The notes under the pieces: generated by a model
Told to the model about the DNA's origin: nothing
The model's input: only the letters and a program-made list of their open reading frames with translations
Database searches by the model: none
Translations under genes and position numbers: made by a program
Origin: Rouxiella aceris
Lineage (GTDB): Bacteria; Pseudomonadota; Gammaproteobacteria; Enterobacterales; Enterobacteriaceae
Assembly: GCF_012933545.1 (NCBI RefSeq)
Contig: NZ_JAADJU010000004.1
Span: forward strand, 186,001-250,000
Length of the DNA: 64,000 bases
Reading direction: 5' to 3'
Shown: positions 36,723 to 44,986 of the stretch, piece after piece
Layout: every line of letters starts with the position of its first letter
How positions within the stretch are numbered: position 1 is the first letter of the stretch

Positions 36723-37037
36723 ATGAAATTAATATGCTCACCGGTTATTATTTTATGTTCCATTACATTACTTTCTGCCTGCCACAGCATAAATAAAACC
36801 CGGTGTCCCGACACTGACGCTCATGCCTGTCAGCAGATGAACCCGGGTACGACAGCGCACCGCGGCGGTATGGCTACAGCGGACAGTTTCCACCGCCAGG
36901 CGCATCAGGTTTCCAATTACAGTAAACGTAAATATACACAACAATATAAAAATGGGCAGGTAATAAGTGATAACAGTCTATCTGGAAATGAATTTACCTA
37001 TCCCGGTATTAATTTTGGCGACATGCTGCGCCAATAA
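36723..37037 (+). CDS. Small lipoprotein of unknown function
   Basis: The protein has 104 residues. The signal peptide ends in the lipobox LLSAC (Cys20), so the mature 85 residues should be lipid-anchored in the envelope. The mature part is polar, Lys/His/Gln/Asn/Tyr-rich (SNYSKRKYTQQYKNGQ), and has no family I recognise. GAGG lies about ten bases before the ATG. It is followed 81 bp later by a second lipoprotein on the same strand. Confidence 0.6.
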   Translation: MKLICSPVIILCSITLLSACHSINKTRCPDTDAHACQQMNPGTTAHRGGMATADSFHRQAHQVSNYSKRKYTQQYKNGQVISDNSLSGNEFTYPGINFGDMLRQ

Positions 37038-37118
37038 AAGCAAATAGCCATGAAGCATTGAATATTTTCAATTTTACTAACCACGATTTTTAATTACTCG
37101 CAAATACTGGAAGACATC

Positions 37119-37514
37119 ATGAAAGCATTAAAAAACAAATCGCTGAAAAAAGTGACGGGCACCCTTGTGGCTCTGAGTGTTGTAATGAGTTTATCTGGCT
37201 GCTCAACTATGTTTGGCAGTGCGCAGGATCGCATCTCTATTCTCTCACAGGATCCTGAGGCTAAAATTTTGGTCAATGGCACCTATGTGGGTAAAGGTAA
37301 TGCCGACTATGCGCTGGCCAAAGGCAAAACGGCGACCATTACCGCCGAAAAATCCGGCTGTTCAAGTCAGTCCATCGAGACCACCAAAAAAGTTGCCGGC
37401 CTGACCTGGCTCAATCTGTTCTTCTGGCCTGGATTTATTGTCGATGCCGCAACCGGCTCTATTCAACAAGCCAGCCCAACCAACTATTCAGTAACGCCGG
37501 TGTGCCAGCGTTAA
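37119..37514 (+). CDS. Putative lipoprotein with PEGA-like domain
   Basis: The protein has 131 residues. The signal peptide ends LSLSGC (Cys28). The mature part has a PEGA-like segment (SQDPEAKILVNGTYVGKG, ALAKGKTATITAEKSGC) and a hydrophobic patch near the end (WLNLFFWPGFIVDAATG), a pattern seen in envelope proteins that bind carbohydrate or peptidoglycan. The function is unknown. It sits between the tRNA-Ser genes and tusE, where E. coli has yccA. Confidence 0.65.
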   Translation: MKALKNKSLKKVTGTLVALSVVMSLSGCSTMFGSAQDRISILSQDPEAKILVNGTYVGKGNADYALAKGKTATITAEKSGCSSQSIETTKKVAGLTWLNLFFWPGFIVDAATGSIQQASPTNYSVTPVCQR

Positions 37515-37583
37515 ATTAGGCGGTGACCTGCGGCGGCGTTTTTTGCTAGACTTGCCCTCCATTTTTGCAATGTCAGAGGTTGT

Positions 37584-37913
37584 ATGCTGGAGTTTAACGG
37601 CAAGACGATTGAAACCGACGCCAAAGGTTACCTGAAAAACAGCGCTGACTGGCAAGTCGCACTGGCTCCCCTGCTGGCCGAGCAAGAAGGTATTATCCTG
37701 ACCGATGCCCACTGGGAAGTGGTGAACTTTGTGCGCAGCTTTTATCTCGAGTTCAATACCTCTCCGGCCATTCGCATGCTGGTTAAAGCCATGGCGCAAA
37801 AATTCGGTGAAGAGAAAGGCAACAGCCGTTATCTGTATCGTCTGTTTCCAGAAGGCCCGGCCAAACAGGCAACCAAAATTGCCGGTCTGCCCAAGCCGGT
37901 AAAATGCATCTAA
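37584..37913 (+). CDS. tusE: Sulfurtransferase TusE
   Basis: DsrC-family protein of 109 residues in the sulfur relay from IscS through TusA and TusBCD to MnmA for 2-thiouridine in tRNA. The start [36 protein letters not shown] and the C-terminal KPVKCI with the persulfide-carrying penultimate Cys are all present. Confidence 0.96.
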   Translation: MLEFNGKTIETDAKGYLKNSADWQVALAPLLAEQEGIILTDAHWEVVNFVRSFYLEFNTSPAIRMLVKAMAQKFGEEKGNSRYLYRLFPEGPAKQATKIAGLPKPVKCI

Positions 37914-37954
37914 CCATGCCAGTGTTGATACCTTCAGGCTCAGCCTGACATGGA

Positions 37955-38233
37955 TTAATAGCGAATAGTAAAGCCCTGGTAGTCCGCCACTGGCCGAGGT
38001 TCGGTCAATACGCGCTCTACCCTGGCGTATTTCGGGCCTCCCTGCTGCAACCAGTCAACTAATTGCTCCACTCGCTGCTGTTCACCACAGGCAATCACCT
38101 CGACGCTGCCATCATCCAGGTTTTTAGCGTAGCCGCAAAGCCCCAGGTCAATCGCCTGCTGCTGGGTATGAAAGCGAAATCCCACGCCCTGTACCCGCCC
38201 ATAGACATAAGCCGCTATACTGGTTTTTGCCAT
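37955..38233 (-). CDS. yccX: Acylphosphatase
   Basis: Acylphosphatase of 92 residues hydrolysing carboxyl-phosphate bonds. The phosphate loop [11 protein letters not shown] (with the catalytic Arg) and the catalytic Asn in [12 protein letters not shown] are intact. It is divergent from rlmI and convergent with tusE, as in E. coli. Confidence 0.95.
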   Translation of the reverse strand: MAKTSIAAYVYGRVQGVGFRFHTQQQAIDLGLCGYAKNLDDGSVEVIACGEQQRVEQLVDWLQQGGPKYARVERVLTEPRPVADYQGFTIRY

Positions 38234-38330
38234 AATAATCTCCTCATCGCGCTATGGTTCGTTGCAATTTCACTCTCTTGCCCGGACAATGTCGCTCTTT
38301 TTTGTCTCCAGGCTGACCGAAGCTAATTAT

Positions 38331-39524
38331 ATGACTGCAAGAATGTATCTGGCCAAAGGCCGTGAAAAATCCCTTATTCGCCGTCACCCGTGGGTGTTTT
38401 CCGGGGCGGTGACACGCATCGAAGGCAAGGCGCTTTCCGGCGATACTATAGATATTGTAGACAACCAGGGTAAATGGCTGGCACGCGGGGCTTATTCCCC
38501 CGAATCGCAGATCCGCGCTCGCGTCTGGAGTTTCAACCAGGAAGAAGCCATTGATATCGACTTTTTTATTCGTCGTCTGCAACAAGCGCAGACCTGGCGT
38601 GACTGGCTGGCAAAACGCGACGGCCTTGACGGTTATCGCCTGATTGCCGGTGAATCCGATGGTTTACCCGGTATCACTATCGATCGCTTCCAGAATTTTC
38701 TGGTGCTGCAATTGCTGTCGGCGGGTGCCGAATATCAGCGTGCCGCCCTGCTGGGTGCCCTACAACACTGCTATCCTGACTGTTCCATTTATGACCGTTC
38801 CGATGTCGCGGTACGTAAAAAAGAAGGGTTGGCATTGACCCAGGGCCTGGTATTGGGTGAAACCCCGCCCGATCTGTTGCCGATCCAAGAACATGGCATG
38901 AGCTTGCTGGTCGATATCAAGCAGGGCCATAAAACCGGTTTCTATCTTGATCAGCGCGATAGCCGCCTGGCTGCCCGCCGATACGCTACCGGCCGCAAGG
39001 TATTAAACTGCTTCTCCTATACCGGGGCTTTTGCGGTTTCCGCCCTGATGGGGGGCTGTGAAAAGGTGGTTAACGTCGATACGTCCCAGGATGCCCTGGA
39101 TATCGCCCGCCAGAACGTTGAACTTAACCAGCTCGATCTGTCGAAAGCAGAATTTGTGCGTGAGGATGTTTTCCAACTGCTACGCAAATACCGCACTGAG
39201 GGCGAACAGTTCGATATGATTGTGATGGACCCGCCAAAGTTTGTTGAAAATAAAAACCAGCTGGCTAGCGCCTGCCGGGGATATAAAGATATCAATATGC
39301 TTGCCCTGCAGTTACTGCGTCCGGGAGGCATTTTGCTCAGTTTCTCCTGCTCCGGTTTACTGCCAACTGATCTGTTCCAGAAAATCCTGGCGGATGCTGC
39401 CCTGGATGCCCATCGCGAAATTCAGTTTGTTGAGCAATTCCGCCAGGCAGCCGATCACCCGGTGATTGGTTCTTATCCTGAAGGCTTGTATTTGAAAGGC
39501 TTTGCCTGTCTGGTGATGTCCTGA
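38331..39524 (+). CDS. rlmI: 23S rRNA m5C1962 methyltransferase RlmI
   Basis: The protein has 397 residues. An N-terminal PUA domain ([20 protein letters not shown]) is followed by an S-adenosylmethionine methyltransferase domain with [18 protein letters not shown], the DPPKF motif ([11 protein letters not shown]) and the catalytic Cys region FSCSG. The ATG at 38331 matches the E. coli start ([12 protein letters not shown]); earlier frame to 38262 is leader. Confidence 0.96.
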   Translation: MTARMYLAKGREKSLIRRHPWVFSGAVTRIEGKALSGDTIDIVDNQGKWLARGAYSPESQIRARVWSFNQEEAIDIDFFIRRLQQAQTWRDWLAKRDGLDGYRLIAGESDGLPGITIDRFQNFLVLQLLSAGAEYQRAALLGALQHCYPDCSIYDRSDVAVRKKEGLALTQGLVLGETPPDLLPIQEHGMSLLVDIKQGHKTGFYLDQRDSRLAARRYATGRKVLNCFSYTGAFAVSALMGGCEKVVNVDTSQDALDIARQNVELNQLDLSKAEFVREDVFQLLRKYRTEGEQFDMIVMDPPKFVENKNQLASACRGYKDINMLALQLLRPGGILLSFSCSGLLPTDLFQKILADAALDAHREIQFVEQFRQAADHPVIGSYPEGLYLKGFACLVMS

Positions 39525-39642
39525 GCCTGCTGCTGGCAGCATAACGAGTGATGCACACAGGCGTGCCAATAATGGGCGCCTGCTTGAAAAAACGTGATCC
39601 ACCCTCATATCTTTAGCAGGACCAGATTTTGAGGAGATGACG

Positions 39643-39978
39643 ATGATTGCCAGCAAATATGCAGTGACCAGTAAGTTTGGCATTGGACAACAGGTGCGCC
39701 ACCGCCTTTTGGGTTATCTTGGCGTAGTCATTGATGTCGATGCCGAATATTCGCTGGTGAAACCTGATGCCAGCGAAATTGATGCCGATGACAGTATGCG
39801 CACGGCCCCCTGGTATCATGTAGTGATGGAAGATGACCAGGGTAAACCAATCCATACTTATCTGGCTGAAATTCAAATTGATCACGAAGCACGAGTCCCG
39901 CATCCGGAACAAAGTTCACTGGATGAGTTGGCGGCGTCGGTACGCAGTCAGTTGCAGGCCCCGCGCCTGCGCAACTAG
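39643..39978 (+). CDS. hspQ: Heat-shock protein HspQ
   Basis: Hemimethylated-DNA-binding-fold protein of 111 residues that in E. coli helps Lon degrade DnaA and other substrates. [40 protein letters not shown] and the ending [11 protein letters not shown] match. The ATG at 39643 has GAGGAG six bases upstream; the ATG at 39637 directly abuts that site. Compared with E. coli (105 aa) there is an insert after the start (YAVTS). Confidence 0.95.
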   Translation: MIASKYAVTSKFGIGQQVRHRLLGYLGVVIDVDAEYSLVKPDASEIDADDSMRTAPWYHVVMEDDQGKPIHTYLAEIQIDHEARVPHPEQSSLDELAASVRSQLQAPRLRN

Positions 39979-39993
39979 TCTTCTTTGAGCATT

Positions 39994-40174
39994 AAAACCG
40001 GTCGCTGTTGACCGGTTTGAGTTTGATGACAAAGTCGTCTTGATGATCGAGATACCCGGGCATAGCACACCTAGGGGCGCTCCGGCGGGCAAGCCCGCTA
40101 CGACCCCAACGGTGCACTCTCCCTAATAACGGACTTTGTCAGCAGTCTGAAACCGGTCACCGTGACCGGTTTTT
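39994..40174. mobile_element. Probable MITE or inverted-repeat element after hspQ
   Basis: A ~180-bp non-coding segment is bounded by imperfect inverted repeats of about 43 bp. The left arm (39994-40036) runs AAAACCGGTC...TGACAAAGTC and the right arm (40132-40174) is its reverse complement with eight or so differences. Each arm contains its own dyad, ACCGGTC...GACCGGT. The interior holds a further hairpin GGCGGGCAAGCCCGC. The right arm plus the T-run would also end transcription from hspQ. The structure is seen directly; mobility is inferred. Confidence 0.55.
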
Positions 40175-40237
40175 TTGTGTTTGCAAATTCACGCGACACT
40201 GCCCTATCCTCGCGCCCGGCATTCATCTGGCGGAAGT

Positions 40238-40651
40238 TCAGCGCTCTAATCCCAGACGGGGAATTTCGATTTTCGGACAACGGTCCATCACCACCTGCAA
40301 GCCGGCATCCTTGGCCAGCACCGCAGCCTGTTCATTAATAACGCCCAACTGTAGCCACAGCACTTTGGCACCCACGGCAATCGCCTCTTGCGCCACCTCG
40401 TAAGCCGCATCAGCGTTGCGAAAAACATCGACCATATCGATCGGATGCTTGATATCCGCCAGGCTGGCCACCACTTGTTGCCCCAGCAGGCTTTGCCCTG
40501 CCAGTTTCGGACTGACCGGTGTGACCTGGTATCCCTGAGCCAGCAGGTAAGCCATCACCCCGTAGCTGGGTCTGGACGGATTATCACTGGCCCCTACCAG
40601 GGCTATTGTTTTGATTTTTTGCAGTATTTGCGAGATTTCACTGTCTTGCAC
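40238..40651 (-). CDS. yccU: CoA-binding protein YccU
   Basis: Rossmann-type CoA-binding protein of 137 residues. Landmarks: IALVGASDNPSRPSYGVMAYL, YQVTPVSPKLAGQSLLG, and the ending VVMDRCPKIEIPRLG. Function is not established in the family. It lies in the conserved hspQ-yccU-yccT order. Confidence 0.93.
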   Translation of the reverse strand: MQDSEISQILQKIKTIALVGASDNPSRPSYGVMAYLLAQGYQVTPVSPKLAGQSLLGQQVVASLADIKHPIDMVDVFRNADAAYEVAQEAIAVGAKVLWLQLGVINEQAAVLAKDAGLQVVMDRCPKIEIPRLGLER

Positions 40652-40829
40652 GATGGTTTCTCCTTCTCTGAGTAATGCACTAAGTGTAATTCAGTCGCCC
40701 GCTTTTGATCGAAATCATTCAGATGACTTGTTTCAGCAAGGTAAAATAAAATACATTTTGTAAAACTTTGACACACAATCGGCAATACTGAATAATGCGA
40801 GGAGCAGTTAATAGAAGTTGGAGAGAAAG

Positions 40830-41477
40830 ATGAATCTTGGTTTTATGGTTGCCGGATGTTTGGCGGCAAGCCTGATAGCGCCCGCTTACGCGATAAGCCT
40901 TAAGCTATCACCAGAGGTCGATCTCCTGGTTGTAGACGGCAGGCAGGTTTCCGGCCCCATTCTGAAAGGCGCAGACAGCCTGCAATTAAATGCAGGAGAG
41001 CATCAAATCCTCTTTCAAGTGAGTAAGCATTTACGCACCGACCCCAGCAACGACATGTTCTACCATTCTGTGCCAATGATCGTGGCGTTTAATGCCATCA
41101 ATGTCCATGCCATCAGCATCAGCTTACCTAAATTGACCACCGAGCAAGAGAGCCGTGATTTCAACCAGAAAATGAACTTCAGACTTATTGATGAAAACGG
41201 CAGCCCGGTCAGTTATCAGCAGGATACATTGTCTGCGGTCGCCCCACAGAACCTTGAAGCCGCCATGTCGCAATATAATTTGGCCGGCAAAACCGCGTCA
41301 GTACCAGCTTTTGCCCTGACTAAAAAGAGTAGTGGGCCGCTTAACACCAGCAATAACTCATCAGCACAGCCAGAGAAAACCGATAAATCACCGGTTAAGC
41401 TGCCATTTTCCCTGTGGGCAATGCTGCATCAAAATCCCCAGGTTGATAGCCTCAAAAAATGGTTTACTGCGCAATAA
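40830..41477 (+). CDS. yccT: YccT/CsgI-family periplasmic protein (DUF2057)
   Basis: The protein has 215 residues. A signal peptide (MNLGFMVAGCLAASLIAPAYA) precedes the DUF2057 domain: LKLSPEVDLLVVDGRQV, LNAGEHQILFQVSKHL and YHSVPMIVAFNA. In E. coli this protein (CsgI) slows curli fibre assembly; whether it does so here depends on curli genes not in view. The ATG at 40830 has GGAGAG upstream; a TTG at 40818 is less likely. The region from residue 150 on is Ser/Asn/Pro-rich and variable. Confidence 0.88.
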   Translation: MNLGFMVAGCLAASLIAPAYAISLKLSPEVDLLVVDGRQVSGPILKGADSLQLNAGEHQILFQVSKHLRTDPSNDMFYHSVPMIVAFNAINVHAISISLPKLTTEQESRDFNQKMNFRLIDENGSPVSYQQDTLSAVAPQNLEAAMSQYNLAGKTASVPAFALTKKSSGPLNTSNNSSAQPEKTDKSPVKLPFSLWAMLHQNPQVDSLKKWFTAQ

Positions 41478-41597
41478 TTTGATATTTTTCCAAAAATTGT
41501 CGGCAGCAGTCGACAAATCCGCGTTAAATGCTTTCCTGAAAAACCGAGTTTAAGTAATCTGATAGCAATACTTTCACTTGATTTCAAGGCAAGGCTG

Positions 41598-42056
41598 ATG
41601 GAATACACCTCACGTACAATTACCAAACAAAAACATATTGCGTTAGTCGCGCATGACCACTGCAAAGGCAGCTTGTTGAGCTGGGTAGAAGCCAACAAGG
41701 CACAGCTTGCCGACCATATCCTCTACGCCACAGGTACAACGGGGAATCTGGTACAAAAAGAGACCGGTTTGCCGGTAATAAGTATGCTTAGCGGCCCAAT
41801 GGGCGGCGATCAGCAGGTGGGGGCTTTAATCTCCGAGGGAAAAATCGATGTACTGATTTTCTTCTGGGACCCGTTAAACGCCGTTCCCCACGACCCCGAC
41901 GTCAAAGCGCTGCTGCGACTGGCCACCGTGTGGAATATCCCGGTAGCCAATAACCGCTCAACGGCCGACTTTTTAATTCAATCCCCATTGTTTAAAACCG
42001 ATGTCGAAATCACCATTCCTGATTATCAACGTTACCTGCAAGATCGCCTGAAATAA
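41598..42056 (+). CDS. mgsA: Methylglyoxal synthase
   Basis: The protein has 152 residues and converts dihydroxyacetone phosphate to methylglyoxal and phosphate, a bypass of lower glycolysis under phosphate stress. The catalytic Asp is in [17 protein letters not shown] (about residue 72). [20 protein letters not shown] and [13 protein letters not shown] are also conserved. Confidence 0.97.
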   Translation: MEYTSRTITKQKHIALVAHDHCKGSLLSWVEANKAQLADHILYATGTTGNLVQKETGLPVISMLSGPMGGDQQVGALISEGKIDVLIFFWDPLNAVPHDPDVKALLRLATVWNIPVANNRSTADFLIQSPLFKTDVEITIPDYQRYLQDRLK

Positions 42057-42064
42057 GGCACGCC

Positions 42065-44119
42065 TTAAGGTTTGCGCTGGGTGGCAACGCCCAGTGCTTC
42101 CAACTGTTCAATAAACACCGAAGGTCGCTGCTTATCCTGCATCAGCCATACCTGATGCCTGGCCCGGGTGATCGCCACATACAGCAAACGACGCTCCTCG
42201 GCATCGGCAAAATCCTCCGGCACCGGCAGCAAAACCTGTTCCATAACAGACTCACGAGCAGCGGCAGGAAAACCATCGTTGCCGTCATGCAAGCCGACGA
42301 TAATCACGTACTCCGCTTGCTGCCCCTTACTGGCATGAATAGTCATAAATTCCAGCGTTAATTTTGGCCAGCGAGTACTCGCCGTTTGCAGCAGCTCGGG
42401 GCGCAGATGATGGTAGCGGGCCAGGATCAGGATGCGCTCATCCTCTGCGGCAAAACCGCTGAGCTTATCCAGCAACGCGGCTAATTGATCCTCCGGCAGA
42501 ATCACCACGCTCTTTTTGCTGCCCTTGGTCAGGCTGTTCAGCGGTTTCTTTAACTGAGCAGGATTTTGCTGCACAAAGGTGTTGGCGATCTCGCCAATGC
42601 GATCGTTAAAACGGTAGGTGGTATCCAGCGCACACTGCGCGCCCTCTCCAAAATTTTTGCTAAACGCGGTGGTCAGTGCCAACTCGGCACCGCTAAAACG
42701 ATAGATCGCCTGCCAGTCATCGCCGACGGCAAACAGGCTGGTTTGACTATTTTGTTGACGTAGCGTTGACAGCAGCAAGGCGCGTTGCGGTGAAATGTCC
42801 TGAAATTCGTCCACCAGAATATGTTTCCACGGGCTGATAAAGCGCCCTTTCTGCAGAATATTTACCGCCTGATGGATCAGTCCGGAAAAATCGACGGCAT
42901 CTTCTTCTTTCAGCTTAGCCTTCCAGGCTTTTAACAAGGGTGCCATCAAGCGCACCCGCTTTTGGAAGATATCGCGCAAATCTTCAGGTGCCTGTTCGAT
43001 CATTTCTGCCTGACTGCCGCCGTGGGTGCGCATCAGCCCTAACCAACGTTCGAGACGGCTGCCCAAACGCTCGGCCAAAGCGCTGTTTTTCCAGTAGTCA
43101 CCCTCTGGCACTTCCCACTCCAGCTCCTCGCTAAGCCATTGACGCCAACCGCTGGCCTGGACTTTTTTCTCGGCACATTGCTGCTGCCAGGTTTTCACCA
43201 GCAGCGTACGTCGTGCTTTACTGTCGGTTTCCAGCTTGCTGATTTTTGGCGTTTTCTTGCTGCCTTCCTGAATAATATGCAAAGCCAGGGCATGAAAGGT
43301 CTTGGCTTTGATCCCCTCGGTGTGCAGCCGTTCCTTAATGCGAGTGTTCATTTCATCTGCCGCCTGTCGCCCAAAGGCCAGCAGCAAAATCTGTTCTGGT
43401 AACGCTTCCTGACGGCGCAGCAACCAGCCGGCCCGCGCCACCAGCACGGACGTTTTGCCGCTGCCGGCACCGGCCAGCACCAGCACTGACTCTTCGCCAT
43501 TGACCACGGCACGGCACTGGCTGTCATTAAGTGGCGAGTTCTCGACGTTGGCAAAGAAATCCTGCTGGTCGTTAATGACCCGTTCGGTCCACGCCTGATT
43601 ACGCTGTCGCACGCTCTGCGCTCCCTGCTTTAACCAGCGCAGGCAGGTTTGGTAGTCATCCCGGCAATTATCGAATTCATTAAGACGGACAACCGGCACA
43701 GGAATGGCAGCAAAAGCCTCCTCGATGGCTTTTTGCAGCTCCGCCAGGCGCGAACGTTTAAACCATTGGTCCTGCTGTTCAATGCGGGTAATGCTGGCAA
43801 TTTGCTGTTGCAGTACGCCGGCGCTGACTTCACTCATCTCCTGGCTCCAGCCCTGCCAAAGCTTCAGTAAATGATGATAGAACTGCTGGGTTTCCTGCCA
43901 TTCCGTGCCATGCAGACGCACGACTTTCTCTTCCGGCAGTTCAAACTCCAGCTCGCCCCATACGATGCCGCGTTTGCAACGAATATCGATCAGTTGATTG
44001 AAAGGAATAAGATAATGATGTTTATCACCGCTGACTTCGACCCCTGCGTTCAGAAGCCGCACCCGATTGTAGGGATGCTGAGCCAGATGCTTGCCAAATG
44101 ATGTCGATTTCAGTTCCAT
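42065..44119 (-). CDS. helD: DNA helicase IV
   Basis: SF1 (UvrD/Rep-like) 3'-5' helicase of 684 residues, the E. coli length. An N-terminal family-specific domain (~190 residues) precedes the helicase core with Walker A LVLAGAGSGKTSVLV, motif II ILVDEFQDIS, motif IV-like AVGDDWQAIYRFSGA, motif V ASKGQQAEYVIIVG and motif VI LYVAITRARHQVWLM. It overlaps nothing and is convergent with mgsA (8 bp between). Confidence 0.96.
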   Translation of the reverse strand: MELKSTSFGKHLAQHPYNRVRLLNAGVEVSGDKHHYLIPFNQLIDIRCKRGIVWGELEFELPEEKVVRLHGTEWQETQQFYHHLLKLWQGWSQEMSEVSAGVLQQQIASITRIEQQDQWFKRSRLAELQKAIEEAFAAIPVPVVRLNEFDNCRDDYQTCLRWLKQGAQSVRQRNQAWTERVINDQQDFFANVENSPLNDSQCRAVVNGEESVLVLAGAGSGKTSVLVARAGWLLRRQEALPEQILLLAFGRQAADEMNTRIKERLHTEGIKAKTFHALALHIIQEGSKKTPKISKLETDSKARRTLLVKTWQQQCAEKKVQASGWRQWLSEELEWEVPEGDYWKNSALAERLGSRLERWLGLMRTHGGSQAEMIEQAPEDLRDIFQKRVRLMAPLLKAWKAKLKEEDAVDFSGLIHQAVNILQKGRFISPWKHILVDEFQDISPQRALLLSTLRQQNSQTSLFAVGDDWQAIYRFSGAELALTTAFSKNFGEGAQCALDTTYRFNDRIGEIANTFVQQNPAQLKKPLNSLTKGSKKSVVILPEDQLAALLDKLSGFAAEDERILILARYHHLRPELLQTASTRWPKLTLEFMTIHASKGQQAEYVIIVGLHDGNDGFPAAARESVMEQVLLPVPEDFADAEERRLLYVAITRARHQVWLMQDKQRPSVFIEQLEALGVATQRKP

Positions 44120-44420
44120 TGTTCAGCCGCCATGATTTTTATTTTCCTCAACGTCACGGGTGTCACTGCCAGCCAGTAAGCGGGGAGATAACGATACGCT
44201 CTCCACAGCGGTGCTCACTATCAGTCAACTCTGCTAATGCAAACACTACCTCAACGGAGACAGAGCGATGCGAATAACTGGCAGTTTACCTGTAATAAGC
44301 AGTGGCGCTCCAGTGCCAAAAACAGGGTAGAATAAACAAGGTTGTACTCCACCCTGGAGAGATCCCGCTGGTGCCTTGGGTGCTGGCGCCAAACAGCTCA
44401 AATCAGCGATGGATGTCATT

Positions 44421-44882
44421 ATGCGGACTGTATTAAATATTCTTAACTTTGTTTTAGGTGGTTTTTTTACCACCCTCGCCTGGCTGTTTGCCACGCTGGT
44501 CAGCATTGTGCTGATCTTTACCCTGCCACTGACCCGCTCTTGCTGGGAAATCACCCGTTTATCTTTTTTACCCTTTGGTAACGAAGCAATACACGTTGAT
44601 GAATTATATCCGGAAAAACGTAATGTTCTGTTATCCGGTGGTGGTACTCTGTTAAATATCTTCTGGTTTATCTTTTTTGGCTGGTGGTTGTGTCTGTCGC
44701 ATATTGTCACCGGGATAGTGCAATGTCTCACGGTAATTGGGATTCCGGTCGGGCTGGCCAATTTTAAAATTGCCGCCATTGCCTTATGGCCGGTGGGCAG
44801 ACGTGTCGTTTCTGTCGAGCTGGCACAGCAGGCCAGAGAAGCGAGCGCCTCGCGCTTAAGAAATAGTGGACGTATTCGTTAA
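44421..44882 (+). CDS. yccF: YccF-family inner-membrane protein
   Basis: The protein has 153 residues and two similar halves, each with hydrophobic segments: TVLNILNFVLGGFFTTLAWL and then LLNIFWFIFFGWWLCLSHI, with TLPLTRSCWEITRLS and VIGIPVGLANFKIAAIALWP. The ATG at 44421 matches the E. coli start (MRTVLNILN); the frame open to 44376 is not used. Function unknown; it is paired with yccS, 104 bp downstream, as in E. coli. Confidence 0.94.
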   Translation: MRTVLNILNFVLGGFFTTLAWLFATLVSIVLIFTLPLTRSCWEITRLSFLPFGNEAIHVDELYPEKRNVLLSGGGTLLNIFWFIFFGWWLCLSHIVTGIVQCLTVIGIPVGLANFKIAAIALWPVGRRVVSVELAQQAREASASRLRNSGRIR

Positions 44883-44986
44883 TCTGTCAGCCTTATTGGC
44901 ACTTTTTAGCGTTATTGTTAATGACCTGGTAAGCAGTTGGTCGGCATCCGTGGACTTTACTCTTCACCTTCTTGCTGGAGTTTTCT

